Positions 44,880 to 52,539 of a stretch of DNA of 52,832 bases are shown one piece after another. The notes beneath the pieces were generated by a model. That model was not told the DNA's origin and ran no database searches. It saw only the letters and a list, made by a program, of their open reading frames with translations. Position numbers and translations under genes: made by a program. This stretch comes from Oceanobacillus halophilus (GTDB taxonomy: Bacteria > Bacillota > Bacilli > Bacillales > Amphibacillaceae), in the NCBI RefSeq assembly GCF_003628505.1, contig NZ_RBZP01000024.1:1-52832 (forward strand), given 5' to 3'. How positions within the stretch are numbered: the first letter of the stretch is position 1; every line of letters starts with the position of its first letter.

Positions 44880-45269
44880 GTGGTAATTATTCTTATATCC
44901 TATTTCTTTGGATTTTCAATTGTCATCCTTGGTTTTATCGGAATATTATGGTTCGTTACGTTTATCATGAATAAATTATTAGGTGTAAACGTTCAAAAAA
45001 TAGCAGAAACACCAGGCAAAAAAGCTGATCTTTGGGGACAAAGGTTTTTCATGGTACTCTTTCTATGTTCACTTCCATTTTTTGAACTATCCAGATTGAA
45101 ATGGTATCTGATTATCTTTTCATCCCTACTTCTTGGATTCCAATCCTTTTTGGAGTGGAAGTACATGAAAGACCCAAAGCAATATATCACTACACTTGTA
45201 TTTTGGGGTGTACTTTTAATTATTTTATTTAATTTTGATAGACTCAAAGATTACTTCTTTACGTTTTGA
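44880..45269 (+). CDS. DUF4181-like small membrane protein
   Basis: The 129-residue protein has four hydrophobic segments (about 5-30, 50-70, 73-90, 103-120), with a conserved-looking KKADLWGQRFF between the first and second and SFLEWKYMKDPKQYITTL before the last. The size and pattern fit the DUF4181 family of Bacillaceae; function is unknown. The start is a GTG overlapping a weak GGAG, so the exact start is uncertain. Palindromic repeat copy 9 follows its stop by 11 bases and could terminate it. Confidence 0.6.
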   Translation: MVIILISYFFGFSIVILGFIGILWFVTFIMNKLLGVNVQKIAETPGKKADLWGQRFFMVLFLCSLPFFELSRLKWYLIIFSSLLLGFQSFLEWKYMKDPKQYITTLVFWGVLLIILFNFDRLKDYFFTF

Positions 45270-45280
45270 GGGAATAAGGG

Positions 45281-45327
45281 GGCAGTTCCTTGCGCGTTCA
45301 CTTTAGTGAAGTGGAGGACTGCCTCTT
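45281..45327 (+). repeat. Palindromic repeat, copy 9 (terminator-like)
   Basis: GGCAGTTCCTTGCGCGTTCACTTTAGTGAAGTGGAGGACTGCC then a T-rich tail. The inner arms (CACTTTAGTGAAGTG) are well paired. Confidence 0.75.
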
Positions 45328-45397
45328 TATTTTTATATTTCAATCTATCTTCGTTTATTTCTCTATCAATCGGACTAGAATAGTATAGAGGTGAAGT

Positions 45398-45706
45398 ATG
45401 ATAAAGATTCTATTAATCATAAGCAGTCTTGTTCTCCCACTATTGATGGTCGCTTTCCAGCGCAAATGGCGAATAATTCACTTGTTTTTTACACTACTTG
45501 CTTTGGTATCGACACTCATTTTCGGAAACATTGCAGCGTTAGAAATCTATGAAATCATTAGAAATAAGACGGTTTTCATGACCACTATTCATGGTCTATT
45601 CTTAAATCCTCTCTTCTTAGCAACTGGGTCTTACTTAGGAATCTATTTGATATATGTATTACTACTTAATGTGTGGCTGAATAGGATGGAATTCGGTAAG
45701 AAGTAG
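45398..45706 (+). CDS. Small hypothetical membrane protein
   Basis: The 102-residue protein has three hydrophobic helices (about 2-18, 28-47, 75-93) with little between them. AGAGGTGAAGT precedes the ATG. Not recognised. It is followed by a bidirectional terminator. It may be co-inherited with the DUF4181-like gene 128 bases upstream, but a repeat with terminator character separates them. Confidence 0.55.
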   Translation: MIKILLIISSLVLPLLMVAFQRKWRIIHLFFTLLALVSTLIFGNIAALEIYEIIRNKTVFMTTIHGLFLNPLFLATGSYLGIYLIYVLLLNVWLNRMEFGKK

Positions 45707-45714
45707 ACATAAAA

Positions 45715-45748
45715 AAGACAGGCGAATAGTAATTATATCGTCTGTCTT
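45715..45748 (-). terminator. Bidirectional terminator
   Basis: AAGACAGGCGA...TCGTCTGTCTT stem (one mismatch) with an A-run on its left, giving a T-run for minus-strand transcripts. It ends the flavin operon and perhaps also the membrane-protein gene on the plus strand. Confidence 0.7.
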
Positions 45749-45758
45749 CTTAAGTAAG

Positions 45759-46946
45759 CTATGCTTTTGCGGATGCGCCAGAACCGGCATCTACACCATG
45801 GTCTTGTTGAGATGCACCAGAACCAGCATCGATTTCGCCTTCTAACCTGAGCCCTGTTTGTTGCAAGTACCAATCAACGATAGGCTTGAAGTCGAGAATG
45901 TATTCATTAATGCCTTTGTAGTTACCTTCGTCGTCGTGCATTGCTTGATAGTTGTGAACGACAAATTTATCTGGTCCGTGTGTAGGTACGTGTACACGAA
46001 CGACATCTTGACGACCAGAGCGAAGTTGCTGGATTACCCATTCAACGCTGGTAAGCGAACGTTCAGGGTGACATAAGGCAAGTGGATTTCCAACTTGTCC
46101 TGGTACGCGATCAGCCAACATATCTTCAGCTTCTTTCGTGTAGTTGTAATATAAGAATTGATTGTTGTCATCAGCATAAGTCAGTTCCATTGGCATAGAT
46201 GCTAAGAATGTGTTAATTTGATCGACGGTAAGGATCCCTCGGTTAAGTTTGACATAAGTATCTCCTTCCACTGCATTTACTTTAGCCGCAGCTTGTTCAA
46301 CCCAGTCCTCAGCAGCCATATCAACACATTCAATAGTTGTTTCAATCGTATCCGTAACATACAAATCTTCTTTTGGTAACGGTTCTTCTTTACGCGCTTC
46401 CAAACGATTAACTAAACGAACGAAGTCCACAAATTTCTCAAGAACCCCTTGTAAGAATTTCACTGTATTAGTATCTGTTAATTGGTCGTTTTCATCAAAT
46501 TTCTCTTTTACTTTACCTAATAAGAACTCATTACCTGGCATGACAATTGCATTAACGCCAGGAGCATCTAAGATTTGGCGCAAATGAAGTTGTGCTCGTG
46601 ATGAACCTTGATCGTAATAAGAGGCGCCAACAATCATGACAGGCTTATTCTCTAAAGGATGTATTTTAAAAGATAGCCATTCTAGAACACTTTTCAATCC
46701 CGCTGAGATTGTATGATTGTGTTCAGGTGTTGCGATAATAACCCCATCAGCAGCTAATATCTTTTGATTGAGTTGTTGAATAGGTGCAGTATTTGTTTGA
46801 TCATCACTTTGATTAAACATCGGGATATCTTTAATTTCTACAACATCTAACTCAAATAAATCTTGATACTGGGTTTTAATAAATTGAAGTAGTTTACGAT
46901 TATATGATAATTCGGCATTTGAACCGACGATTCCAACAAATTTCAT
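45759..46946 (-). CDS. NAD(P)H-dependent FMN reductase fused to a PAS-like domain with two flavinylation motifs
   Basis: The product is 395 residues. Residues 1-180 are a flavodoxin-like FMN_red domain (VGIVGSNAELSYNRKLLQFI, ATPEHNHTISAGLKSVLEWL, PVMIVGASYYDQGSSRAQLHLRQIL). Residues about 240-365 are a PAS_10-like domain (LTYADDNNQFLYYNY ... PGQVGNPLALCHPERSL ... HVPTHGPDKFVVHNYQAM). The last 26 residues carry DAGSGAS twice (373-379 and 386-392). This matches the D-x-x-S/T-G-A-T/S motif to which ApbE links FMN, and an apbE gene is in the same operon. There is no signal peptide, so the protein is cytoplasmic. It probably passes electrons from NAD(P)H through its FMN domain to tail-bound FMN. 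Confidence 0.8.
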   Translation of the reverse strand: MKFVGIVGSNAELSYNRKLLQFIKTQYQDLFELDVVEIKDIPMFNQSDDQTNTAPIQQLNQKILAADGVIIATPEHNHTISAGLKSVLEWLSFKIHPLENKPVMIVGASYYDQGSSRAQLHLRQILDAPGVNAIVMPGNEFLLGKVKEKFDENDQLTDTNTVKFLQGVLEKFVDFVRLVNRLEARKEEPLPKEDLYVTDTIETTIECVDMAAEDWVEQAAAKVNAVEGDTYVKLNRGILTVDQINTFLASMPMELTYADDNNQFLYYNYTKEAEDMLADRVPGQVGNPLALCHPERSLTSVEWVIQQLRSGRQDVVRVHVPTHGPDKFVVHNYQAMHDDEGNYKGINEYILDFKPIVDWYLQQTGLRLEGEIDAGSGASQQDHGVDAGSGASAKA

Positions 46947-46969
46947 CTGTATCCGCTCCTATTCTGTAA

Positions 46970-47578
46970 TTATAAATTGTCCCAAGAGAAGTTTTCAGCA
47001 GCCTTTTTATTGCTGCCATGGGCATGAACTAATTGAGTGACAAGGTCCACAAATATAACGAAATCAGCAAACAACCCTTCTAACTTTTCGATTTGCTCCG
47101 GATCTACTAATTGGTTATCTTCGTTAAAAGCTTGTAAGGAATGAGCTAAAAGAAACTCAGAGCTTGGCATGATACGTGCTTTAAGTTCTGGCGCATCAAG
47201 AATTTGACGCAAATGTGCTTGAGCACGTGAAGATCCTAATGTTCCATAAGAAGCACCTGTAATCATCACGGGTTTATCAACGAACGGATAAATGCCATAA
47301 GATAACCAATTAAGAGCATTCATTAATGATGCAGGTACGGCGTGATCGTATTCTGGAGTGCTTATGATAACTCCATCAGCTTGTTCGATTTTTTCTGCCA
47401 TCTCTTTTACATCGGTGGGAACAGAACTATCTTCAGGTTTATTAAAAACTGGTAAACTCTTAATTTCCATTAATTCAATGGTTGCGTGTTCTCTAAAGTG
47501 AGATTGTATAAACTGCAGTAATTGTCGATTAGTCGAGTGATCTGAATTTGTTCCAACTAAACCAATAAAATGTTTCAT
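46970..47578 (-). CDS. NAD(P)H-dependent FMN reductase
   Basis: The 202-residue flavodoxin-like protein is paralogous to the N-terminal domain of the neighbour (VGLVGTNSDHSTNRQLLQFI, STPEYDHAVPASLMNALNWL, PVMITGASYGTLGSSRAQAHLRQIL) but lacks the PAS domain and the flavinylation tail. It should reduce FMN or a quinone-like acceptor with NAD(P)H. It lies between apbE (32 bases upstream) and the tailed paralogue (23 bases downstream), so all are likely one transcript. It may be the electron input partner of the tailed protein. Confidence 0.85.
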   Translation of the reverse strand: MKHFIGLVGTNSDHSTNRQLLQFIQSHFREHATIELMEIKSLPVFNKPEDSSVPTDVKEMAEKIEQADGVIISTPEYDHAVPASLMNALNWLSYGIYPFVDKPVMITGASYGTLGSSRAQAHLRQILDAPELKARIMPSSEFLLAHSLQAFNEDNQLVDPEQIEKLEGLFADFVIFVDLVTQLVHAHGSNKKAAENFSWDNL

Positions 47579-47610
47579 TTCTTATGTCTCCTTTGTATGT
47601 ATGATAAGTG

Positions 47611-48561
47611 TTATGAGATCGACCGATTTAAAGGTACGATACGGTCTCTTAGTCCTTCTGAAATATGCACCTGTTGATCTTTTGTGATTATAATGGATTC
47701 AATATTTGTTAAGTTATTCACAAAAGATAATGCATCTTTGGACGTCAAACCAAATAGGCGGGTCGTCCATATTTCCCCTTCAAGGGATGTTTTTGAAATA
47801 ATCGTAAGACTGACGATATCTGTTTCGACTGGATAGCCTGTTTTTGGATCGAAAATATGATGATAGGTCTTATCACTCTGTTTAAGTTGTCGTTCATAAA
47901 TACCTGAAGTAACAACTGATTGATTAAAGGTATCGACCGCCAGTACATAGTGTCCCCTTGGTTTAATAGGATCTTGGATACCAATACGGTAATAACCAGA
48001 TGAGCGATTAGCTGACGGCCCATATGACAAGAAGTTCCCTCCAAGGTTAATATATGCTGTTTTTACCGCATGATTTCTACAGGTTGATATGATTCGATCA
48101 GCGATATACCCTTTTGCTAATGCACCTAAATCAATCTCCATCCCCTTTTTAGGAAGAAATACACTTTGATCTGAGGTGCACAGTTCTATTAGATGTGGTT
48201 GAGTTAACTTTAATGTTTCAGTGATGACTTTATCTGACGGCTTTTTAGCATCATCAAAACCAATATGCCACGCTTTGATTAGTGGTCCTAAGGCGATATT
48301 TAAATAACTTGGATGTTCTAAACTGTGTGCTTTACCTATGGCTATCAGCTCGTAAAGTGCATCATCAACAGGAACAGGTGCCACCCCCGCTTGATGGTGT
48401 ATAGCCATTAATTCTGATTGTGGGTCATTAGCATTAAAGCGTTTTTCATAGATAGCTAAATCGTTAGTTAATTGTTCGATTAGGCTCGTACTACTTTTAC
48501 TATCAACCATTAAATCAATGATTGTCCCCATCATGTGTAACTTTGTTTCTTTTCTATCCAT
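47611..48561 (-). CDS. apbE: FAD:protein FMN transferase (ApbE), cytoplasmic type
   Basis: The 316-residue protein shows ApbE motifs: HMMGTIIDLMV at the start, LGALAKGYIADRI, TAYINLGGNFLSYG, VVTSGIYERQL, YHHIFDPKTGYPV and TTRLFGLT. ApbE uses Mg and FAD to attach FMN covalently to a Ser/Thr in D-x-x-S/T-G-A-T/S sequences. There is no signal peptide or lipobox, unlike many exported ApbE proteins, so the target should be cytoplasmic. The only target motif seen in the window is the DAGSGAS pair in the last gene of this operon. Confidence 0.9.
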   Translation of the reverse strand: MDRKETKLHMMGTIIDLMVDSKSSTSLIEQLTNDLAIYEKRFNANDPQSELMAIHHQAGVAPVPVDDALYELIAIGKAHSLEHPSYLNIALGPLIKAWHIGFDDAKKPSDKVITETLKLTQPHLIELCTSDQSVFLPKKGMEIDLGALAKGYIADRIISTCRNHAVKTAYINLGGNFLSYGPSANRSSGYYRIGIQDPIKPRGHYVLAVDTFNQSVVTSGIYERQLKQSDKTYHHIFDPKTGYPVETDIVSLTIISKTSLEGEIWTTRLFGLTSKDALSFVNNLTNIESIIITKDQQVHISEGLRDRIVPLNRSIS

Positions 48562-48595
48562 AAAAATCTTCCTAACTACGGTAAAATATTAGCTG

Positions 48596-49465
48596 TTAGC
48601 TATTATTTTCTAATACAGAGGCTTCAAGATCTCGTAATTCAGCTAATGCGATATCATTACGATTGACTTTTGAATAAGCACGCGCATCATAGATAAGTTC
48701 TAGAATTATATCTGTTGGTTTATTATTAACAATTGCATTTTTCGCCAGTTGGATTGCTGCGCGAGCAAGGTAATATGTCACGTGATTATCTGAACAAATT
48801 GTTACAGCATAATGTAATAACGCATCGCTAATCTCCAGCTCTTCCATCTTTGCATAAAATACCCCACACTGAAACACAATGTTAAGCACACGCCATGTAT
48901 CCTCCATATTTTTGGCTGGATAATTATAAATTTTCTCAAGAATTCTGTTGAAATAAAATTCAGCTTTTTCTAAATCACCTTCACGAGAGTAGACCATGCC
49001 TATGCCTGTGTATGCGAGCAATCTAAAAATCAAGGCATCCATCGTTTCTTCTTCAAGCAATACTCGATCAAATGTGAAGAGGATGTCCATAATAGGTTGT
49101 TGTTGAAAAATCATAATAAATCCATTTAAGTAGTGGTAACGTAAAACGAGTTGAGTATCCTCAATTTGTGAAATATCAATACTGTCTATTAAGCTATTAG
49201 CTTTTTCATATTTACTTGTAATAAGAAAAAATTCAGCCTTATTCATTTTTTCAACTATTTCCGAGTATTTCACGCCAACTTTTGGAAAGAGTTCACTTAA
49301 TGGTAAATTAATCCGATTACATAATTTGATTAATATCTTTAAATTGGGTACTTGACCATTATTTTCAAACCGACTAAGTGTAGCTTGCGTGCAAATACCC
49401 TCTGCAAGTTCGTTTTGAGAAAGCCCTTGTGCTTTGCGTGCGTCAATAAAACGCTGAATATTCAT
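48596..49465 (-). CDS. XRE-family regulator with TPR-like sensor (Rgg/PlcR style)
   Basis: The 289-residue protein has an N-terminal helix-turn-helix (FIDARKAQGLSQNELAEGICTQATLSRFENNGQVPNLKIL) followed by about 220 residues of helical repeats with TPR spacing. This build is shared by Rgg, PlcR and related regulators, which often bind short peptides, though small-molecule or stress signals are also possible. It is first in the minus-strand run with apbE and the FMN reductases (34 bases to apbE), so it probably controls them and itself. Confidence 0.85.
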   Translation of the reverse strand: MNIQRFIDARKAQGLSQNELAEGICTQATLSRFENNGQVPNLKILIKLCNRINLPLSELFPKVGVKYSEIVEKMNKAEFFLITSKYEKANSLIDSIDISQIEDTQLVLRYHYLNGFIMIFQQQPIMDILFTFDRVLLEEETMDALIFRLLAYTGIGMVYSREGDLEKAEFYFNRILEKIYNYPAKNMEDTWRVLNIVFQCGVFYAKMEELEISDALLHYAVTICSDNHVTYYLARAAIQLAKNAIVNNKPTDIILELIYDARAYSKVNRNDIALAELRDLEASVLENNS

Positions 49466-50164
49466 GCATTTCCCTCCTCACGTGAGTCTTAAAAAAGATT
49501 TAAAATAGGGAGGCTTTATCATTTGTGTTTTCATTCACAATGTTGCAATGGTTAAATCATACCCCTAGATAAAAAATGAGTCAATGAATTATATAAAAAA
49601 ATATATAAAAAGAACGCTTAAATGTGAACTTTTTGAATAATTGATGATTATATCAAGTGATAAAAGAAGAAGTACCTAAGGTAATAACGGGTTCTACTAG
49701 GAGAGAAAACAATAAATAACACATTAAATAGGAGTACAAATTGCATAGCGTTTCGTACTCCTGTTTTTATTGTTATGACGGTGTTTATACTTTATTAATA
49801 CCTTGATTAACATTAATGGGAAGGCATTCTGGGTTTTTATGTTAAAAATATATAGAGAGAAACAGAACGAGCTTGTTCAACTTACGGCAGTAGAGTTTAA
49901 TAAAGGAAATTCAAATTAGTTAAGCTACAACTCATGGGGATATCCTTTTGAATTTTGCTGTTCAATTCCCCGGCTGCAGCCGCTAATTTTTTAGGAAACC
50001 ACTGAAATTGAATTTATTAATATGTTCAACATAATTGAAAGAGTTGACTAAACTGTTTCTGTTCTTCATGGGGGGCGTTTTGTATAATAAATATCCCTTT
50101 GATGAGGTCTGGAATAATGTATAAACAAGGTGAGATTGTTTTAATAAATGATTTTATGTAAAAC
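49466..50164. other. Long intergenic region upstream of the XRE regulator
   Basis: It has an isolated terminator at 49730-49768 with no gene before it, and from about 49860 to 49920 a short protein-like stretch (EKQNELVQLTAVEFNKGN) that I cannot identify and that has no start site. Otherwise nothing recognised. Confidence 0.4.
49730..49768 (+). terminator. Orphan Rho-independent terminator
   Basis: AGGAGTAC and GTACTCCT form the stem, with GTTTTTATTG behind on the plus strand. No open reading frame ends before it, so it may finish an unannotated small RNA or be left from a lost gene. Confidence 0.65.
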
Positions 50165-50556
50165 AGGCTGGGACATAACTAAAGTGTTTAATTCAGAAAA
50201 CGAACAATGTGCTACATAGCGGAGGAAATATACGTAGACTCCTTGAAAAAAGAAAACCACTTTTTTCTGCGTGCGATGTAACCCTGCCGAAGTGTTCCTT
50301 GTCCTGCGGGAAGTAGATCATCGGTGAGACTGCGTAGTGAGGGAACTACTTGAATACCCCCCCCTTGTCCCTTGCGCCGAGAAAGCCCGCTTCGAAGCAT
50401 TACTGGAAGACGCAGGCGCACACGCTTTTCAGCACGAAGGAGGCTCACCAGCTCCCCTAAGGTGCGCGAAGTATATTTCCGGAGCGGTATTTATGCACCC
50501 ACCACCAATCAATCATGTTCGGGTTTTCCTTTGAGAAAATACTTTTGTCCCAGCCT
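50165..50556. mobile_element. 392-bp non-coding element with terminal inverted repeats (MITE-like)
   Basis: AGGCTGGGACA at 50165-50175 and TGTCCCAGCCT at 50546-50556 are perfect 11-base inverted ends. The inside is markedly more GC-rich than its surroundings, with several internal inverted segments (for example around 50225-50300 and 50440-50490). It encodes no credible protein. It resembles the high-copy GGCTGGGACA elements of Oceanobacillus-like genomes, from memory. Mobility would need a transposase in trans. A target duplication is not obvious. Confidence 0.65.
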
Positions 50557-50874
50557 CTTTTTAATCCTTCAGGTTTGTGAAAGTTCTCACTTCAACTATT
50601 GGGGGCTTACCCTCAAGAAGGATTAAGCCCTTTATTTATTGAACTTAAGGGCAGTTTTCTTGAATAAGAATATATATCGAATGAGCATGAATAACTTCTT
50701 TTGTTAGTTGGAAAAATAAAGAAGAGGTAGTTAAAGGTGAGAATTTATCTATTTTTATTAGTTGGTTTGGTTTCTGTGGTTGAATCTTTGCCAGAATAAC
50801 ACTATTGCTAAAGAATATACACTTTCTGCAGATTGTAAAGGACCAAGCTGTATAACTCTTGGTCCACTTCACTC
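50557..50874. other. Intergenic stretch between the element and the SDR gene
   Basis: A GGGGGCTTACCCTCAAGAAGGATTAAGCCC fold near 50601-50631 with a following T-rich run may be a plus-strand terminator. No gene is supported; a frame on the minus strand (50645-50872) has no ribosome binding site. Confidence 0.35.
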
Positions 50875-51645
50875 TTACATAAATTTACTTAAATCTGGAT
50901 AACCACTTACAGCCCAAGCACCGTCCACAATTAGACTTGCACCGTTTACATAGGATGCATCATCACTTACCAAGAATAGTGCCGGTCCTGCCATTTCATC
51001 TGGATCTCCAGCGCGATTCATTGGAATACGTTCCATATATGCATCATTTATTGCTTCCACATTTGTTAAATCACTTGTTAGTGGGGTTGAAACCAATCCG
51101 GGTAGAATAGCATTTACTCGGATATTATGTTGTGCTAGTTCTAGTGCTGCATTCTTTGTTAACATTTCAACTCCAGCTTTTGCAGATGAATATGCAGCAC
51201 CATAGAACATTGGTACATGAGCATTTAAGGAAGCTACATTAACAATTGCTCCCCCACCATGTTCCTTCATATATTTAGCCTCATGTTTAACGGATAAAAA
51301 GACACCTTTTAAGCATAAATCTACAGTAAAATTCCAGTCTTCTTCACTTTGATCGACAATGGAACCAGCTTTAGAAGCACCTGCTACGTTGAATGCGTAA
51401 TCAAGTCCACCAAAAGTTTCAACCGTTTTTTTCACTAATGCTTCAATATCGGCTTCTTTTGTTACGTTAGTCACACAGCCAATTAAATTACCTTTATTGG
51501 TTTCTTCTAGCTCTTTTAGTTTTTCTTCATTTAAGTCAGCAACAGCTACTTTTACATCTGCTTTTAATAATCGTTGAACCATTGCTAAACCAATTCCTGA
51601 AGCTCCACCGGTTACAATTGCAACTTTACCAGATAAATTTGCCAT
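50875..51645 (-). CDS. SDR-family oxidoreductase
   Basis: The 256-residue classical short-chain dehydrogenase has VTGGASGIGLAMV near residue 11, NVAG near 86 (in place of the usual NNAG), the catalytic Ser in NVASLNAHVPM and Y-x3-K in AYSSAKAG. ADLNEE after the second strand suggests NAD. The end VDGAWAVSGYPDLSKFM is longer than in most. GGAGG lies before the ATG. It is 144 bases downstream of a similar SDR gene; the two share only moderate similarity, so they probably act on different substrates or steps. Confidence 0.85.
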   Translation of the reverse strand: MANLSGKVAIVTGGASGIGLAMVQRLLKADVKVAVADLNEEKLKELEETNKGNLIGCVTNVTKEADIEALVKKTVETFGGLDYAFNVAGASKAGSIVDQSEEDWNFTVDLCLKGVFLSVKHEAKYMKEHGGGAIVNVASLNAHVPMFYGAAYSSAKAGVEMLTKNAALELAQHNIRVNAILPGLVSTPLTSDLTNVEAINDAYMERIPMNRAGDPDEMAGPALFLVSDDASYVNGASLIVDGAWAVSGYPDLSKFM

Positions 51646-51789
51646 GTTAATTCCTCCCAGAAATTAATTACTTGATGTTTTCACGATAATTTTAGCTTGC
51701 TTTTTCCTTTGGACTACTAGGAACCTCGATTCACTCTTATTAATAGGCCTATCAAAAGAGCAGAATCATCCCCATTCTTTCTAAAAATT

Positions 51790-52539
51790 TTATAAAGATA
51801 ACCCACCATCTATAACTAACTCTGTACCTGTTACCATTTTCGCCTCATCAGATGCTAAGTATAAAGCACCATAAGCTAAATCTTTTGGTTCCATTAAGCT
51901 TCCTAGTGGCACGGTATCTCCGTATTTCTTCATTAACGCAGGGTCGTCCATAATAGCTTGTACCATCGGAGTTTTCGTTGTACCTGGAATTAGTGTATTT
52001 ACACGAATTCGGTCCGGTGCTAATATTCCTGCAAAGGTATAGGACATGGTTTTAACTGCCCCTTTTGAACTCGCATATCCTGGATAATCAGAAGGCATTA
52101 CGGTACTATTGGAAGATACATTTACAATGCTTCCGCCTCCATTTTCTTTCATATGAGTAACGGCACTTTTCACCATATAGAACGTTCCATAAGCATTTAC
52201 TTTATAAATTTTGTCAAATTCATCCGAATTATATTGATCAGCTGGATCACTTGAACCAGCATAACCCGCATTATTAATTAAAATATCCAATTTACCGAAA
52301 GCTTCCACAGCAGCATCGGTTATTTTCTTGCTGTCTTCTTCGTTTGAAATATTTCCAACAACATATTCTGCAACACCATTGTTTGCTTCAATTTCTGCCT
52401 TAACTTGTTTAACCCCTTCTTCTCTTAAGTCAGCTAATATTACTTTTGCGTCTTCCTCCGCGAATAATTTAGCTGTCTCAGCTCCTATTCCTGATCCTCC
52501 ACCTGTTACAATCGCTACTTTACCTGATAGTCTTCCCAT
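51790..52539 (-). CDS. SDR-family oxidoreductase
   Basis: The 249-residue classical short-chain dehydrogenase has VTGGGSGIGAETA near residue 12, NNAG near 88, the Ser in NVSSNSTVMPS and Y-x3-K in GYASSKGAV. The end reads GTELVIDGGLSL. ADLREEG after the second strand suggests NAD. GGGAG lies before the ATG. It is the fourth SDR of the window. No transporter or regulator gene accompanies it here, so its substrate is open. Confidence 0.85.
   Translation of the reverse strand: MGRLSGKVAIVTGGGSGIGAETAKLFAEEDAKVILADLREEGVKQVKAEIEANNGVAEYVVGNISNEEDSKKITDAAVEAFGKLDILINNAGYAGSSDPADQYNSDEFDKIYKVNAYGTFYMVKSAVTHMKENGGGSIVNVSSNSTVMPSDYPGYASSKGAVKTMSYTFAGILAPDRIRVNTLIPGTTKTPMVQAIMDDPALMKKYGDTVPLGSLMEPKDLAYGALYLASDEAKMVTGTELVIDGGLSL

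Noticed and set aside
5972..45327. CRISPR array from the recurring palindromes
   Set aside because: Copies are kilobases apart with genes between; there is no regular spacing and no cas gene.
41460..45327. Palindromic repeats as ordinary gene terminators only
   Set aside because: Copies at 30522, 41460 and 45281 could terminate, but those at 5972, 12029 and 39385 follow no plus-strand gene end, so termination cannot be the general explanation.
50212..50626. Overlapping open frames on both strands inside the 392-bp element
   Set aside because: They follow from its high GC content, lack ribosome binding sites and have Arg/Ser-rich random composition; the inverted ends explain the region better.
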